DNA of 64,000 nt from Apricaphanius iberus (lineage: Eukaryota; Chordata; Actinopteri; Cyprinodontiformes; Aphaniidae): positions 62,001-126,000 of the forward strand of contig JAPXFQ010002825.1 in NCBI GenBank assembly GCA_028564705.1. Reading direction: 5' to 3'. The position numbers and the translations under genes were made by a program. Positions 24,301 to 36,300 of the stretch are shown piece by piece; the first letter of the stretch is position 1; each line of letters opens with the position of its first letter. Below the pieces are notes generated by a model. The model did not search any database, was not told the DNA's origin, and saw only the letters and a program-made list of their open reading frames with translations.

Positions 24301-27300
24301 GACCATATTGTTCAGTGCTCCGATCCTTGCACTGGCTTGCTGTCGCTTAGAGAATAGAATTTAAAACAGGTCTGCTTGTGTACAAGTCTTTTCATTGTTT
24401 GGCACCAAAGTACATCTCTGACATGTTAGAGACATATGAATCATCTCGGGCCCTGAGAATTTCAGGGAAGGGTCGCCTGGTGGTTCCCAGAGTGAACAAT
24501 AAACACGGTGAGGCTGCATTTCAGTTTCAGGCAGCTAAAATCTGGAGCAGTCTTCATTTGGATGTGAGACAAGCTTAAACTCTAACAATGTTTAAATCCA
24601 GGCTGAAAACAGTTGTTTTTACCCGTGCATATGACAACTGAAAGTATTTTATCTGCACTCCTGCTTTTTATTGTAATTAATTATTTTTTAAGTTGATGGG
24701 GTTTTTTCTCTCTGTTTATCTGTTTTCTTAATTTATGCAACTGTGAAGCACTTTAAATTGCCTTGTGTATATGAATTGTGCTCTACACATAAACTTGCCT
24801 TGCCTTGCCAATCCATGTGTTTAGCCAAAACCGAGAAAAAGGAATGAAAAAATGAGGGGTAATCGACATTTGGGCCATATACACAAACTATAGATAACTT
24901 TTGGTTAATTTTCTGTTAGATATGATTAATAAAGCCAAGGAGTAAGCAAGGGGTCCCTGGACAGCTGACCGTTAACATGCAGCTCATCTACAGTAACTGT
25001 GGCCCAGCAGCCCCCACTGATATATTTCTTCCTCCATGTGGCCCCTGGGCTAAAAAGAGTTTGACACCTCTGGTCTAGAGACATCAGGGACTAAATTGCA
25101 AAGTTGTTAAAGGCTGGGATATGCTATAGGACAACAGGCAAACAACTTGAGAAGCAGGCAAAAACTGTTGCCACAATTATTTGTCAATGTAAGAAAATCA
25201 AGTTGACACATGATCTCCCTCAGACTGTGGCTACATGCAATACCTCACCTTGTGGAATATCAGCAATCTTAAGAAAGGTAAAAGATCTGCCCCTAACCAC
25301 ATAGGAGGACCTGGTTAATGACCCGAAGAGAGCCAAGACGACAATATCCAAGGTTACCATTAGTATCACACTAAGGCAACATGGATTAAAATACTGCAGC
25401 ATATGCAAAGTCCCCTTGCTAAAGCCAGCTGTCTGGGCCTGTCTCAAGCTTGCCCGTGATCATATGGATGATTCAAAGAGCATGGAGGAAGACCATGTGG
25501 TTAAATTAGACCAAAACAGAACTTTTTGGTATGAACTTAGCTTGCCATGTTTGGAGAAAGATGATGGATCCACAAGACACCATTCCAACTGGGGGTGAAG
25601 GAGAACGAGAGAATGAAGGGGGCCTTGTTGGATTTTGGGCAACAAATTCCTTCCCGCATTGAGAATTGAAGAAAGGTTGTTGGTGAGTTAATACCAGAAT
25701 CTGAGTATTTATCCCAGTTTACACTTCACTCAGAAAATCAAATTATTGAATAAACTGCATTCACGTCTGCAATGGAAGGTGGCGGTATGCGCCGTTCGTA
25801 TTGGCAATTTTGTGGTTGGCCTATAAGGTCAGACAAATAATAAACAATGCCTGGTCCTTAGCCAGTCTTGCCTGGGCCCGGGACAGGATATGCACAGAGG
25901 GCCCCCCCATCCCATGTTCTTTCCCTCTACATACAGAACACAACTACACGGAATCAGATCAGCAAACACATACGATTTCTAAACTTTGACATTTATTTTT
26001 CTCCTTTTGACACCAGGGTAAAGACAGAGGGTGCATTACATTTCAGTGTATCAAACTTAGGACTTACAAACCATGTATGTTACAGCAACATGCATACAAT
26101 ATTTCAACCCAAAATGTAAAAATAAGTGCGTATGCATGTGCTTTTCAGCCACAGATCAAACATATATATAAAACAAGGTTTAAAGGTTTTTAAAATGTCA
26201 ACAGATACGCCAGGTACACCACAGATATGCCAGAGTGGCAACATTATAGAAAAAACTCTTTATCTTAAGCTATTGTGACATGCTATTGTGACATGACATT
26301 TGACATATTAGACATCAGCTCCAAATACCATTCGCCTAACTTTCCTACTAGCAAAATCATCTATGATGTCTTTGAAGTTTAGTTCCTGGGCGAGCTGACA
26401 CTCTATAGAGATCATTGATAGACTTTAATCTCTCCTGGGACATCGTTGAACGTAAATAATTTGTTATGAGTTTCAGTTTACTGAAAACTCATTCACCTCC
26501 AGCCACTGTCACAGGTAGAGACAGGAAGATATGCAGCAGGATACACATATCTCCAAATATGCTCTGCAACCCCACGGTGTATATGGCATTCAGCAGATCC
26601 AAAGGTCTAAGGCCATATTCAAATGTTGCACTGTATATTTTCTTTAGGTGTTGGATTTGGCCCTCAAGTGAATCTGTGAGGTCATTCACATTTTGTTCAC
26701 ACAGCTGTGTGCACATCGCAATGATGCAGTCTGCTGGCATATTTCTGAATTTCCACAACACAGAAAATTTTGTCACATATCTGCTTTGTAGATGTGAATT
26801 GCTCATGCAATTGTGAGATTATACTGTCCATTGCAGGATAGAAAACTTTATCTCTGAACAGGTTATATGGGCTATCCTCCTCTATCTTTTGCTCCCCTAA
26901 CTCATAAAAAAAACGCTTCTTCTTTCTTTGCCTAATTTCAAACTTTGGTTCGATGGCCATGGAATTGGCCACAGCTGTTACCTCTGTTATAAAACGTTCC
27001 CATGATGTACGCATACAGACCATCTCCTTCTCTAGGTCCTTTATATTGTCAGGTTGTACATCAAGTGAGATAAAGTCAGACTGGCTGACAAGGTTTCTAT
27101 CCTCAATACACTGTCACACCTTCACCCGAAAAGTTAGGAAAACAATTGCATTGAAGTACTGAAAGTAAGTATGTAGGCCCTGTGCCTCTGCTTTAGCTTC
27201 ACTTGTAAGGTTTCCTGTTGACATGAGAGTATCTAATGCCTGGATCACAGGCAAGTGTTCGGCGACTGGGCCTACTGCCTCTATGCGTGTGCTCCAACGT

Positions 27301-30300
27301 GTGTCTGATAACCTGTGCAGAGAACAGCCCAGGACCTACTGTAAGATTCCCCATTGCTGAGGGCTGTCACTGAATTGTTTGTAGAGCTGGTCTTCAGGAC
27401 ATACCCGGGCTGCATGGACACCAACCAAATTTAGATAGTGTGAGGCACATGGGGAAAATGTGGCGAGAGGATTTTTATTCAGAATGCATCCTTGTACTCC
27501 CTTAAATTTCCCTGCCATGTTGGCTCAGTTATCATAGCACTGACCTCTACAATCAGCAATATCTATCCCATGTTTACATAGTTTTTTGCTCCACCATTGC
27601 AGCAATTTCACCCCGTCTTTTTGGAGAAGTCCCTAAATTCTAGGAAGCGCTCCTTTATTTCCCATCCATCGGCTGACATATCTCAACAGGAGAACATTTT
27701 GCTCTAAGTTTGAAACATCTGGGTTTGCATCACACACTTAGGAGTAGTACGTGGCTCCTTGCTTTTCCTTCAAGATAGTCTTCAAGACATGTTAAGCACA
27801 AAGATCAATAAATTCATTTTGGCTCTCAGGTGAAAGGTTTTCTTTCCTTGCTGTCGGTGCTGTCTAATATTTTGTAAATGGTCATTTCTGGTCTTGTCAC
27901 TTTTTGCCAGCAGCTGAAAAAATCCCAGGAAATGTCCATTATCTGGCTCATTTAATGACATTTTGCTGCCCCTGAATGCTAGGTTCCTAGAGGCTAAATA
28001 CAGTGTCACATCCAACAGCCTTCTCAGTAGTTGTCTGTTTTTTTCGATTTCTGTCTCCATCAGTTTTTTTCGTAGCTATTGATTCCAGACGACTGTAAGA
28101 CCATCCCATCTGTTCAATTCAGTGCACTACTAGACTTTTTTATCAACTTCAAAGGAGAATAGCAAACAAGGAAGGCAATACAGTGCCTTTTTTGAGCTGC
28201 TATATATTACCCAATCCCTGTCAGGCCCATTGCAGGATGTAGAATAAGTCAGGTATCTTGGGAATTCCCTGCCCTCTACATCGGATGGTAAATCTTTAGC
28301 GATCTCAGCAAGGGGAGCTCTTTTTGCCATTTCAGAGATTATTTGAACCCTCATCGAATCAGTAATTTTAGTGGGCCACAACCCAGGATTGGTGAAATCA
28401 ATTCCGGCTCCCTAATGATTCCTCTGACCCTGACGGACATGCAGCTCTCCCTCGTTGCTGTCCACTTGTGGTCTCTGCATCTGTGCTGTCTCTTCCTCCC
28501 TCTGTCGAGAAGAACCGGCTGTTCAGATGCCTCCTCCATCTCTCACTGTCTTTGAGACAGAAGACCAATGCCGGACTTTCCTCCAACTCTCCTCTATTCC
28601 CCTGATCAGCACTACCGCCTCAACAACAGGCCTCGACTGCCTCACTTGCTCTACAATCTTTAGATTGCTTAAGCGTTGAGATTTCATACAACTATCAGAG
28701 ATTACAGTCACTATGTAGCAGTGGTGCAACGGATCATCAATGACTACATTAACAAGCTAGGAATATTCATTTTGCGCTGATTTTCCAGTTTTTAAAAGAT
28801 TCAGAAAAAGCTTGAACATCCTGCGTTATTAAAATCTCCTGTGTAGGAACATATTGGCTTCCCTATTAAATATAATGAAGGAAAGAGTTTTGTAGACAAA
28901 ACCGTGGCGGTGCGTAGGAACTGTGGCACAAGAAAGTTTTCGAGTGGAAACTAGAGATACGCAGATGGGCTATTACTGTATCCGAAAGCGCATCACAAAA
29001 CCTCATCCGTCCGTCATCCATCCACAAAAACGTTTTATGTTTTGTTTTTCAATTTCAAAACCCCACCCACCCGCTTCCCTGTGGTTGTTCAAAAGGTTTA
29101 TGAGCAATCCAAGGCTCATGCACATAGCCTACATCAATTATGATTGAGCCACATATGAATTTAGCCTTTATACATATATAGTCATCTTCAGAAGCGTCAT
29201 CGCACATGTATCGTAACAGGTCTTTATCAGCTGGTGTTATCCTGGCGGCATGACCATCCCGCAATCTGACAGGTTTACATTCATTCATTCAAGTTAGACT
29301 TAGCCCTCCTGTCTTGTGACTGTCAGTCATCATGCACATAAACAGCTTCGCAGGTTTTACAAATGACATAGCCTGCTGGTGTCTTCCTGATTCCCCACAT
29401 CATTACAGTTAGTCCCGGCAACAGTTTTCCAATCTTCCTTTTCTTTCGTTTTTAGTTCTTCCTTTTTCAGTTTTTCACATATAATTTGCCAACGTGGCCC
29501 CTAAAATAAACAAAGAAGCATGAATAGACCCTAGTCACGCGATCCGGCCAAATGACTGCCTGATTAGAATTTGCGTCTATTTGATGTTAATAACAATATT
29601 TAACAATGTACCTGTCGCTATCTATTTTTTTTCATTCAGTTGGTTCAACTGCCACCCGCCCGAATTTAATTAAAATATTATTTTTCGCCAGGTCAACCTC
29701 CCGATCCGCGGTTTAACAGCAGAGTCCGTGGCTGTGATCGCAGCTGTGAATCAATTCAAGCCTAGCCATGTGAAGCGCAATCACCCGGTGTTTCACTGAC
29801 AGGAGTGATTTGAATGACGGCTGCGCATTAGCCGGTTATCACCGCGGTTTTTAAGCAGCCTCTTGCTGCACAATCCGACCAGGCTGAAGCCATCACCAAC
29901 ACTAAAGCTGTGCAAAACCAGGGGAACACATTGCCAATTCATCACAGCAGACTGGGACATGAGAAGTCTGGTGCTGCAGACATGCCCCCTCTGAGAGTCA
30001 CACAGACTCTCACCTGGCACAGGTGCTGAGACAAGCCGTGGTGGAATCATTAATTATGTTAAAAATAAGATATTGTGTTTTATGCATTTTAAGTTGATTT
30101 GATTTATTTGAATTGAACAATAAAACGAAAGGCAGTGGTTTATTTGTGTTTTTTTTTTTTTTTGCTGATCATAAAAATCCGTGACTCTGATCCGCAAACC
30201 GATCCGAATGGTGAGTTTTTTTTATCCTTGCACACCTAGCCTATACTAATAGTTAAACATTAGCATCAATGCTAAAATTGGTGCTTTGCTTTAGGCTACT

Positions 30301-33300
30301 CTGCTGTAGGTCAGTGTTAGTAGCTTCAGTTTATGCATCCTGCTGACCTCTTTTAAAATATTTGGACATAAAATCCCTTCTCTCTCTATTCTCCTCTTCC
30401 CTTCTTCTTTTTTCCTTTCTTTTTGAGCGCTCGGATTCTGTCGACTTGACATACTGGCGGCTGAGGAGCTCTGGTATTTGAGCGTAATAACAACACTGCA
30501 TTCTATTGGGATCAAAGTTCTAATGTCCCACCACTGTGTGGGTCATACCATATTGCATGGGGGGGTTAAAAACGTTTAAAAACGTTTTAAAGAAAATAGG
30601 GAGCCTATAAATGTCTCAAATACACATACACTACCGTTCAAAAGTTTGGGGTCACATTGAATGTCCTTATTCCTTATTTTTGAAGGAAAAGCACTGTACT
30701 TTTCAATGAAGATAACTTTAAACTAGTCTTAACTTTAAAGAAACACACGCTATACATTGCTAATGTGGTAAATGACTATTCTAGCTGCAAATGTCTAGTT
30801 TTTTGGTGCAATATCTACATAGGTGTATAGAGGCCCATTTCCAGCAAATATCACTCCAGTGTTCTAATGGTACAATGTGTTTGCTCATTGGCTCAGAAGG
30901 CTAATTGATGATTAGAAAACCCTTGTGCAATCATGTTCACACATCTGAAAACAGTTTAGCTCGGTACAGAAGCTACAAAACTGACCTTCCTTTGAGCAGA
31001 TTGAGTTTCTGGAGCATCACATTTGTGGGGTCAATTAAACGCTCAAAATGGCCAGAAAAAGAGAACTTTCATCTGAAACTCGACAGTCTATTCTTGTTCT
31101 TAGAAATGAAGGCTATTCCATGCGAGAAATTGCTAAGAAATTGAAGATTTCCTACAACGGTGTGTACTACTCCCTTCAGAGGACAGCACAAACAGGCTCT
31201 AACCAGAGTAGAAAAAGAAGTGAACAGAACAGACGCCTCACAGGTCCCCAACTGGCATCTTCATTAAATAGTACCCGCAAAACACCAGTGTCAACATCTA
31301 CAGTGAAGAGGCGGCTGCGGGATTCTGGGCTTCAGGGCAGAGTGGCAAAGAAAAAGCCATATCTGAGACTGGCCAATAAAAGAAAAAGATTAAGATGGGC
31401 AAAAGAACACAGACATTGGACAGAGGAAGACTGGAAAAAAGTGCTGTGGACGGATGAATCCAAGTTTGAGGTGTTTGGATCACAAAGAAGAACGTTTGTG
31501 AGACGCAGAACAACTGAAAAGATGCTGGAAGAATGCCTGACGCCATCTGTTAAGCATGGTGGAGGTAATGTGATGGTCTGGGGTTGCTTTGGTGCTGGTA
31601 AGGTGGGAGATTTGTACAGGGTAAAAGGGATTCTGAATAAGGAAGGCTATCACTCCATTTTGCAACGCCATGCCATACCCAGTGGACAGCGCTTGATTGG
31701 AGCCAATTTCATCCTACAACAGGACAATGACCCAAAACACACCTCGAAATTGTGCAAGAACTATTTAGAGAAGAAGCAGGCAGCTGGTATTCTATCGGTA
31801 ATGGAGTGGCCAGCGCAGTCACCAGATTTGAACCCCATTGAGCTGTTGTGGGAGCAGCTTGACCGTATGGTACGCAAGAAGTGCCCATCCAACCAATCCA
31901 AATTGTGGGAGCTGCTTCTAGAAGCGTGGCTGGCAATTTCTCCAGATTACCTCAACAAATTAACAGCTAGAATGCAATAGCTTAAATTGTGCTGCAAATG
32001 GAGGATTCTTTGATGAAAGCAAAGTTTGATGTAAAAACAATCTTATTTCAAATAAAAATCATTATTTCTAACCTTGTTAATGTCTTGACTCTATTTTTTA
32101 TTCATTTCACAACGTATGGTGGTGAATAAGTGTGACTTTTCATGGAAAACACAAAATTGTTTGGGTGACCCCAAACTTTTGAACGGTAGTGTATATAAGA
32201 TTAGTATTAATATTTTAGAACAATTATTTTCACAGGTGGTTAATATAGGCTACAGGTCTGAGAAGTCTCTCATGGTAAGCTATATTGTAGCTACAGCTAC
32301 CCTGAGGCACACGGATGGAGGAGAGGCTTCTGAACACTGGCACCACCGGACTTCTGACCACCACCACTAATGAAGGCAGATAAGGTGTCTTGCCCAACGT
32401 CAAAACTTCATAATGCGGGATGTCAGGGAAGCATGTCTATAGTTATTGATGACTGATTTTCTTTGGAACTGGGACAAGCCAATATGTTCCACAACACTGG
32501 AACCTTCTCCTGCGTCAGGCTAAGGTTGAAGAAGTGCTGCAGAATCCCACAGAGCTGTTCCACACAGGTCTTCAAAACTATGGGACTGTCCCCATCTGGA
32601 CTTACAGCCTTGGTCTGGCTACAGGTCTAGATAGTGGATGTGATGTGGACCAGAGTGGTGTCTTACCACAGTGATGTCATCGTGTCCAGCAGTTTTTTTT
32701 ATTTTACATGATGGTGGACCATGGTTATTGTGGTGTTTTACAGACATTCATTCAACATTGTTCATTTGGAATTTGGATAGTTTGCTGGAGTGCTGGACAC
32801 AGGAAATAAGCAAAAAACGTCAAACTAATTTAAAAAACCCTCTGTTGAACATCTGGATATGCTGTTTAAATATTAGTTTTTTCAGCCACTTTGTTGCATG
32901 CAATTCTGTTAACTTTTAGTTAAACTACCACAACATTTAGTCATTTGGGCACTTCACTGAAGCAGTTTTTCATTCATTCTAAGAAACAAAGCTTTCCGTG
33001 AAAATGTGTGCTGCGTTTGACAATCTTATTTTCTATGAAAACTGAATAGTCATTCCCTATACGATCTAAAGCCCTCACTTTGATTGATTCATTGTAAAAA
33101 AAATGTTTAAATGTTTGTCAAAATCTCTCATTTTTATACACTTTTATTCATTGTTGAAAGTGTCTCCCAAATTGAACAATTTCTCTCAGATAAACTTCAC
33201 TTTTCAGTGTGTGAAGAATTTATTGTATCCAATGAAAAGCACTTGAACCTGAATCCAGTGATTCGGTTCTAAGTGTGCCATGTAGTTTTCCATTTAATTT

Positions 33301-36300
33301 TCATGTTATACATTTCCTGAATCATTATGGCCTTGTGACTATTCCACCAATTATATTTTGTGTCACTGTTCTTCCCAGATGACACAGGGCTAAAATATAA
33401 TATATCATTTAGGTGAAAATTGTGTCAACCAGTGTGGTGTTGATTGTTTAAAGTGCTACAGTGGCTTCTGTACTGGTCTGAAATATTCACATCTTACCTT
33501 AACTGAAACCTTAAAACGTCACCTTTAAAATAATACCAAAACATACATCCTTCCATCATATTCCGCTTATCCGGGGTCGGGTCGGGGGGCAGTAGCCTAA
33601 GCAAAGAGACCCAGACTTCCCTCTCCCCGGCCACTTGGGCCAGCTCTTCGGGAGGAATCCCGAGGAGTTCCCAGGCCAGCTGGCAGACATAATCCCTCCA
33701 GCGAGTCCTGGGTCTTCCCCTGGGCCTCCTCCCGGTGGGACATGCCCGGAACGCCTCACCAGGGAGGCGTCCAAAAGGCATCCTGACCAGATGCCCGAGC
33801 CACCTCAACTGGCTCCTCTCGATGCGGAGGAGCAGCGGCTCTTCTCTGAGCCCCCTCCGGATGAACGAGCTTCTCACCCTATCTCTAAGGGAGAGCCCAG
33901 CCATCCTACGGAGGAAACTCATTTCAGCTGCCTGTATCTGCGATCTCGTTCTTTCGGTCACCACCCAGCGTTCGTGACCATAGATGAGGGTAGGAACGTA
34001 GATCGAGTCGCAAGGTTAATAGAAATAATATAAGCTTGTTGTAAAATTGATACAGGTCAGTATTCTGCATTTTCTGTGATGTGATGCTGTTCGTCTTGAT
34101 TGATCAAATCTTAATTGTAATAAAAACTCAAACATTCAAAGGAATTTTCTCTAATCCTTTGGTCATTGCTTACTGTCATTACAGCATCTTTGTAGCCACA
34201 ACTGCCCTGGAGCAGAGTGGCAAATGTACAGTTGCCCTACTATCTGCACTGCTGAACATCATTATTAGGTAAATGTAGGAGTAGGGTCTTGCCAAAAGAC
34301 TCAACAACTGACAGAGATAGCCCAGTGATTTTAACTGGAGACCCACTGATTATCTGAAGAACTCCTACCACCTGAGCCATGGTTGCTAACAACCCTTCTT
34401 AGTCAGTGACTCCTCCTCCTGCAATGAACACAGTCACATGGCCTGACATCATGATGTTATCATGTCTCTTTACTCATAACTTTTGATATGAAGATTTCAT
34501 CTACTCAAAAATCTTTAATTCCATTAAACATATAACTACAGTATAAGTTGAAGCCTGTGAATATTCTCATTCATCCAGGTCATGGTTATCTCATGGAAAT
34601 TTTAATCGAATGCAACTGGACTCGGGTAATTTGTCTTGGAATACGTTTCACCTCTTATCCAAGAGGCTTCATCAGTTCATGCTCGCCGCTGACCAGGCTG
34701 GGACTGGTCCAACTAACTGGTGTGGAGACTCAGCTATTTAACCTCTTGGAGGGCTTTTACAAGACTGATTATGTCATTGGATCCTTTGTGCTCCACGTCT
34801 TAACGACGGTCATTGGCGTGTCACCTATTGGTGTAAGTCGAATCTGGTTATAAATTTTAAGCTGGCTTGACTTGGTTGCTAATTTTGATTAAAATGATTA
34901 TACAACTTTAGAGTTAATTTTACTGTTCATGTTTACAGTGCAATGACATGCATGGGGACTTAGGAGATTCTGCTTAAGACGTTTGGAGGACATTTGAGTT
35001 ATTATTGATCAACTAATCAAAGCCAACTCTAAACAGATGGGTTTTTGGCATCGATTTAAAGGAACGTTGAGCAGTTTTGTAGTTGTCTAGAAATGTATTC
35101 CAGATAAAAAAGCATAGAAAATAATAGTCACTTCTCCATGTTTGGTTCTAATTCTAGGGATGATGAGTAGACTGTAACCTGAGTGGTCAGGTATAATGAT
35201 GACAGATCTTCAACATACTTTAGGGCTAAGCCATTCAATGATTTATAAACTGGCAAAAGTATTATGAAGTCTATTCTCTGATTTACAGGGAGCCAGACTT
35301 TAGAACAGGGGGGATTTGCTCTACTTTTCTAGATCTATTGAGGACACAAGCAGCAAAATTTTAGATCAGCTGCAGTGTCTAATTGACTTTTTAGTCAGAT
35401 CTTTTTCAATAATCAATTCGACTAAAGACAAACGAATGGCTTAGTATTCAAGGTCCTGTTGCGACATTAATCGTTTAATTATTGAAAGGTTTTCAGGTAA
35501 TACAAGGCTGACATTGTCATTGCCTTGATATGACCCTGCTCATTCAGGTCTGAATCCATTACGTACATATATTTTTTAGGCCGGATCAGAAGTTTCCAGC
35601 TCCATTAACTGAAGTTGTGTGGTCAGTGTTGATTGCTTGTCTTAAAATCCAAAAGCACAGTTGTTTCTATTAAGCTGGAGAAAGTCATGCCACGTCCGTG
35701 CATTGATTTACTCCCCAGGATGGAGCCTTGGGGAAACCCACATATGATTTCTGCATTTTCTGATGAAAAGTTGCCTATTTACATAAAGCCCCTGTTCGGC
35801 CCAGGTTTCCAGTTGTTTTAATCGTGTGTCATGGTCAACAGTGTCAGCATTTTACCCAGACTCTTCATCATGTTGCATATCATCTTTGGCAAATGAACCA
35901 AGCCACATTGTCCAATGGAAAAGTCTCATTCCAACATGAGAGTTTATGAGTGTGTTTTACCTTTTCCTTGGCCATGTATGTGGCACACTGCACACAATTG
36001 AAGAGAACATCAGAGCAGTGACGAAGGAGAACAGAACCAGGTAGATAACACCTTCTACCCCATCATAGCACAGCCCGGTCAATGCCTGGACATAGTCCTA
36101 GAAAGGAGGGGAGTCAGCTGGGAAGTGAGAATTGGATGGCTGTCATCAAAAAAAGCAAACAATGACTCACCATGTGAAGGCTGCGACAGTTAACCAAGGC
36201 AGTCAGCTGGTGGAGACCAACCTCAGTGGAATTGAGCACCAGCTGGATTTGCTCAATACTCTTCTGCACAGAGAGAGCCAATGTTTTTGTTTTGTTTTTT

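Larger units (their letters stand above)
22320..24810 (+). mobile_element. L2-like LINE with deleted middle
   Basis: The 5' part includes a small coiled-coil-like ORF1 start (from 22584) and an SGNH-esterase-like ORF1 domain at 22925-23302 ([26 protein letters not shown]; the catalytic GDS is now GDG). A 3' ORF2 end follows at about 23970-24590. It finishes with AAATTGCCTTGTGTATATGA and TTGCCTTGCC repeats at 24797-24809, a typical fish L2 tail. Most of the reverse transcriptase is missing. Confidence 0.82.
18732..25072 (+). mobile_element. Charlie-like hAT transposon, 6.3 kb, filled with LINE insertions
   Basis: The left end is CAGGGGTGTCAAAC; the inverted right end is CAGAGGTGTCAAAC (one mismatch in 14). 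The perfect 8-bp duplication GTCTAGAG flanks both. The first 0.8 kb carries the start of a hAT transposase; the last 0.26 kb is the 3' end with GTGGCCCCTGGGCTAAA. Between them lie an L1 fragment (21400-22310) and an L2-like LINE (22320-24810). It sits in the transposase start of an older Tc1 element. Confidence 0.92.

Noticed and set aside
26300..28420. Host zmym1 gene
   Set aside because: At least six frame changes in about 2 kb and no introns; it matches transposon-type copies.
28951..30238. Confident full hAT element
   Set aside because: Ends agree only partly and no 8-bp duplication was found; kept only as a low-confidence feature.
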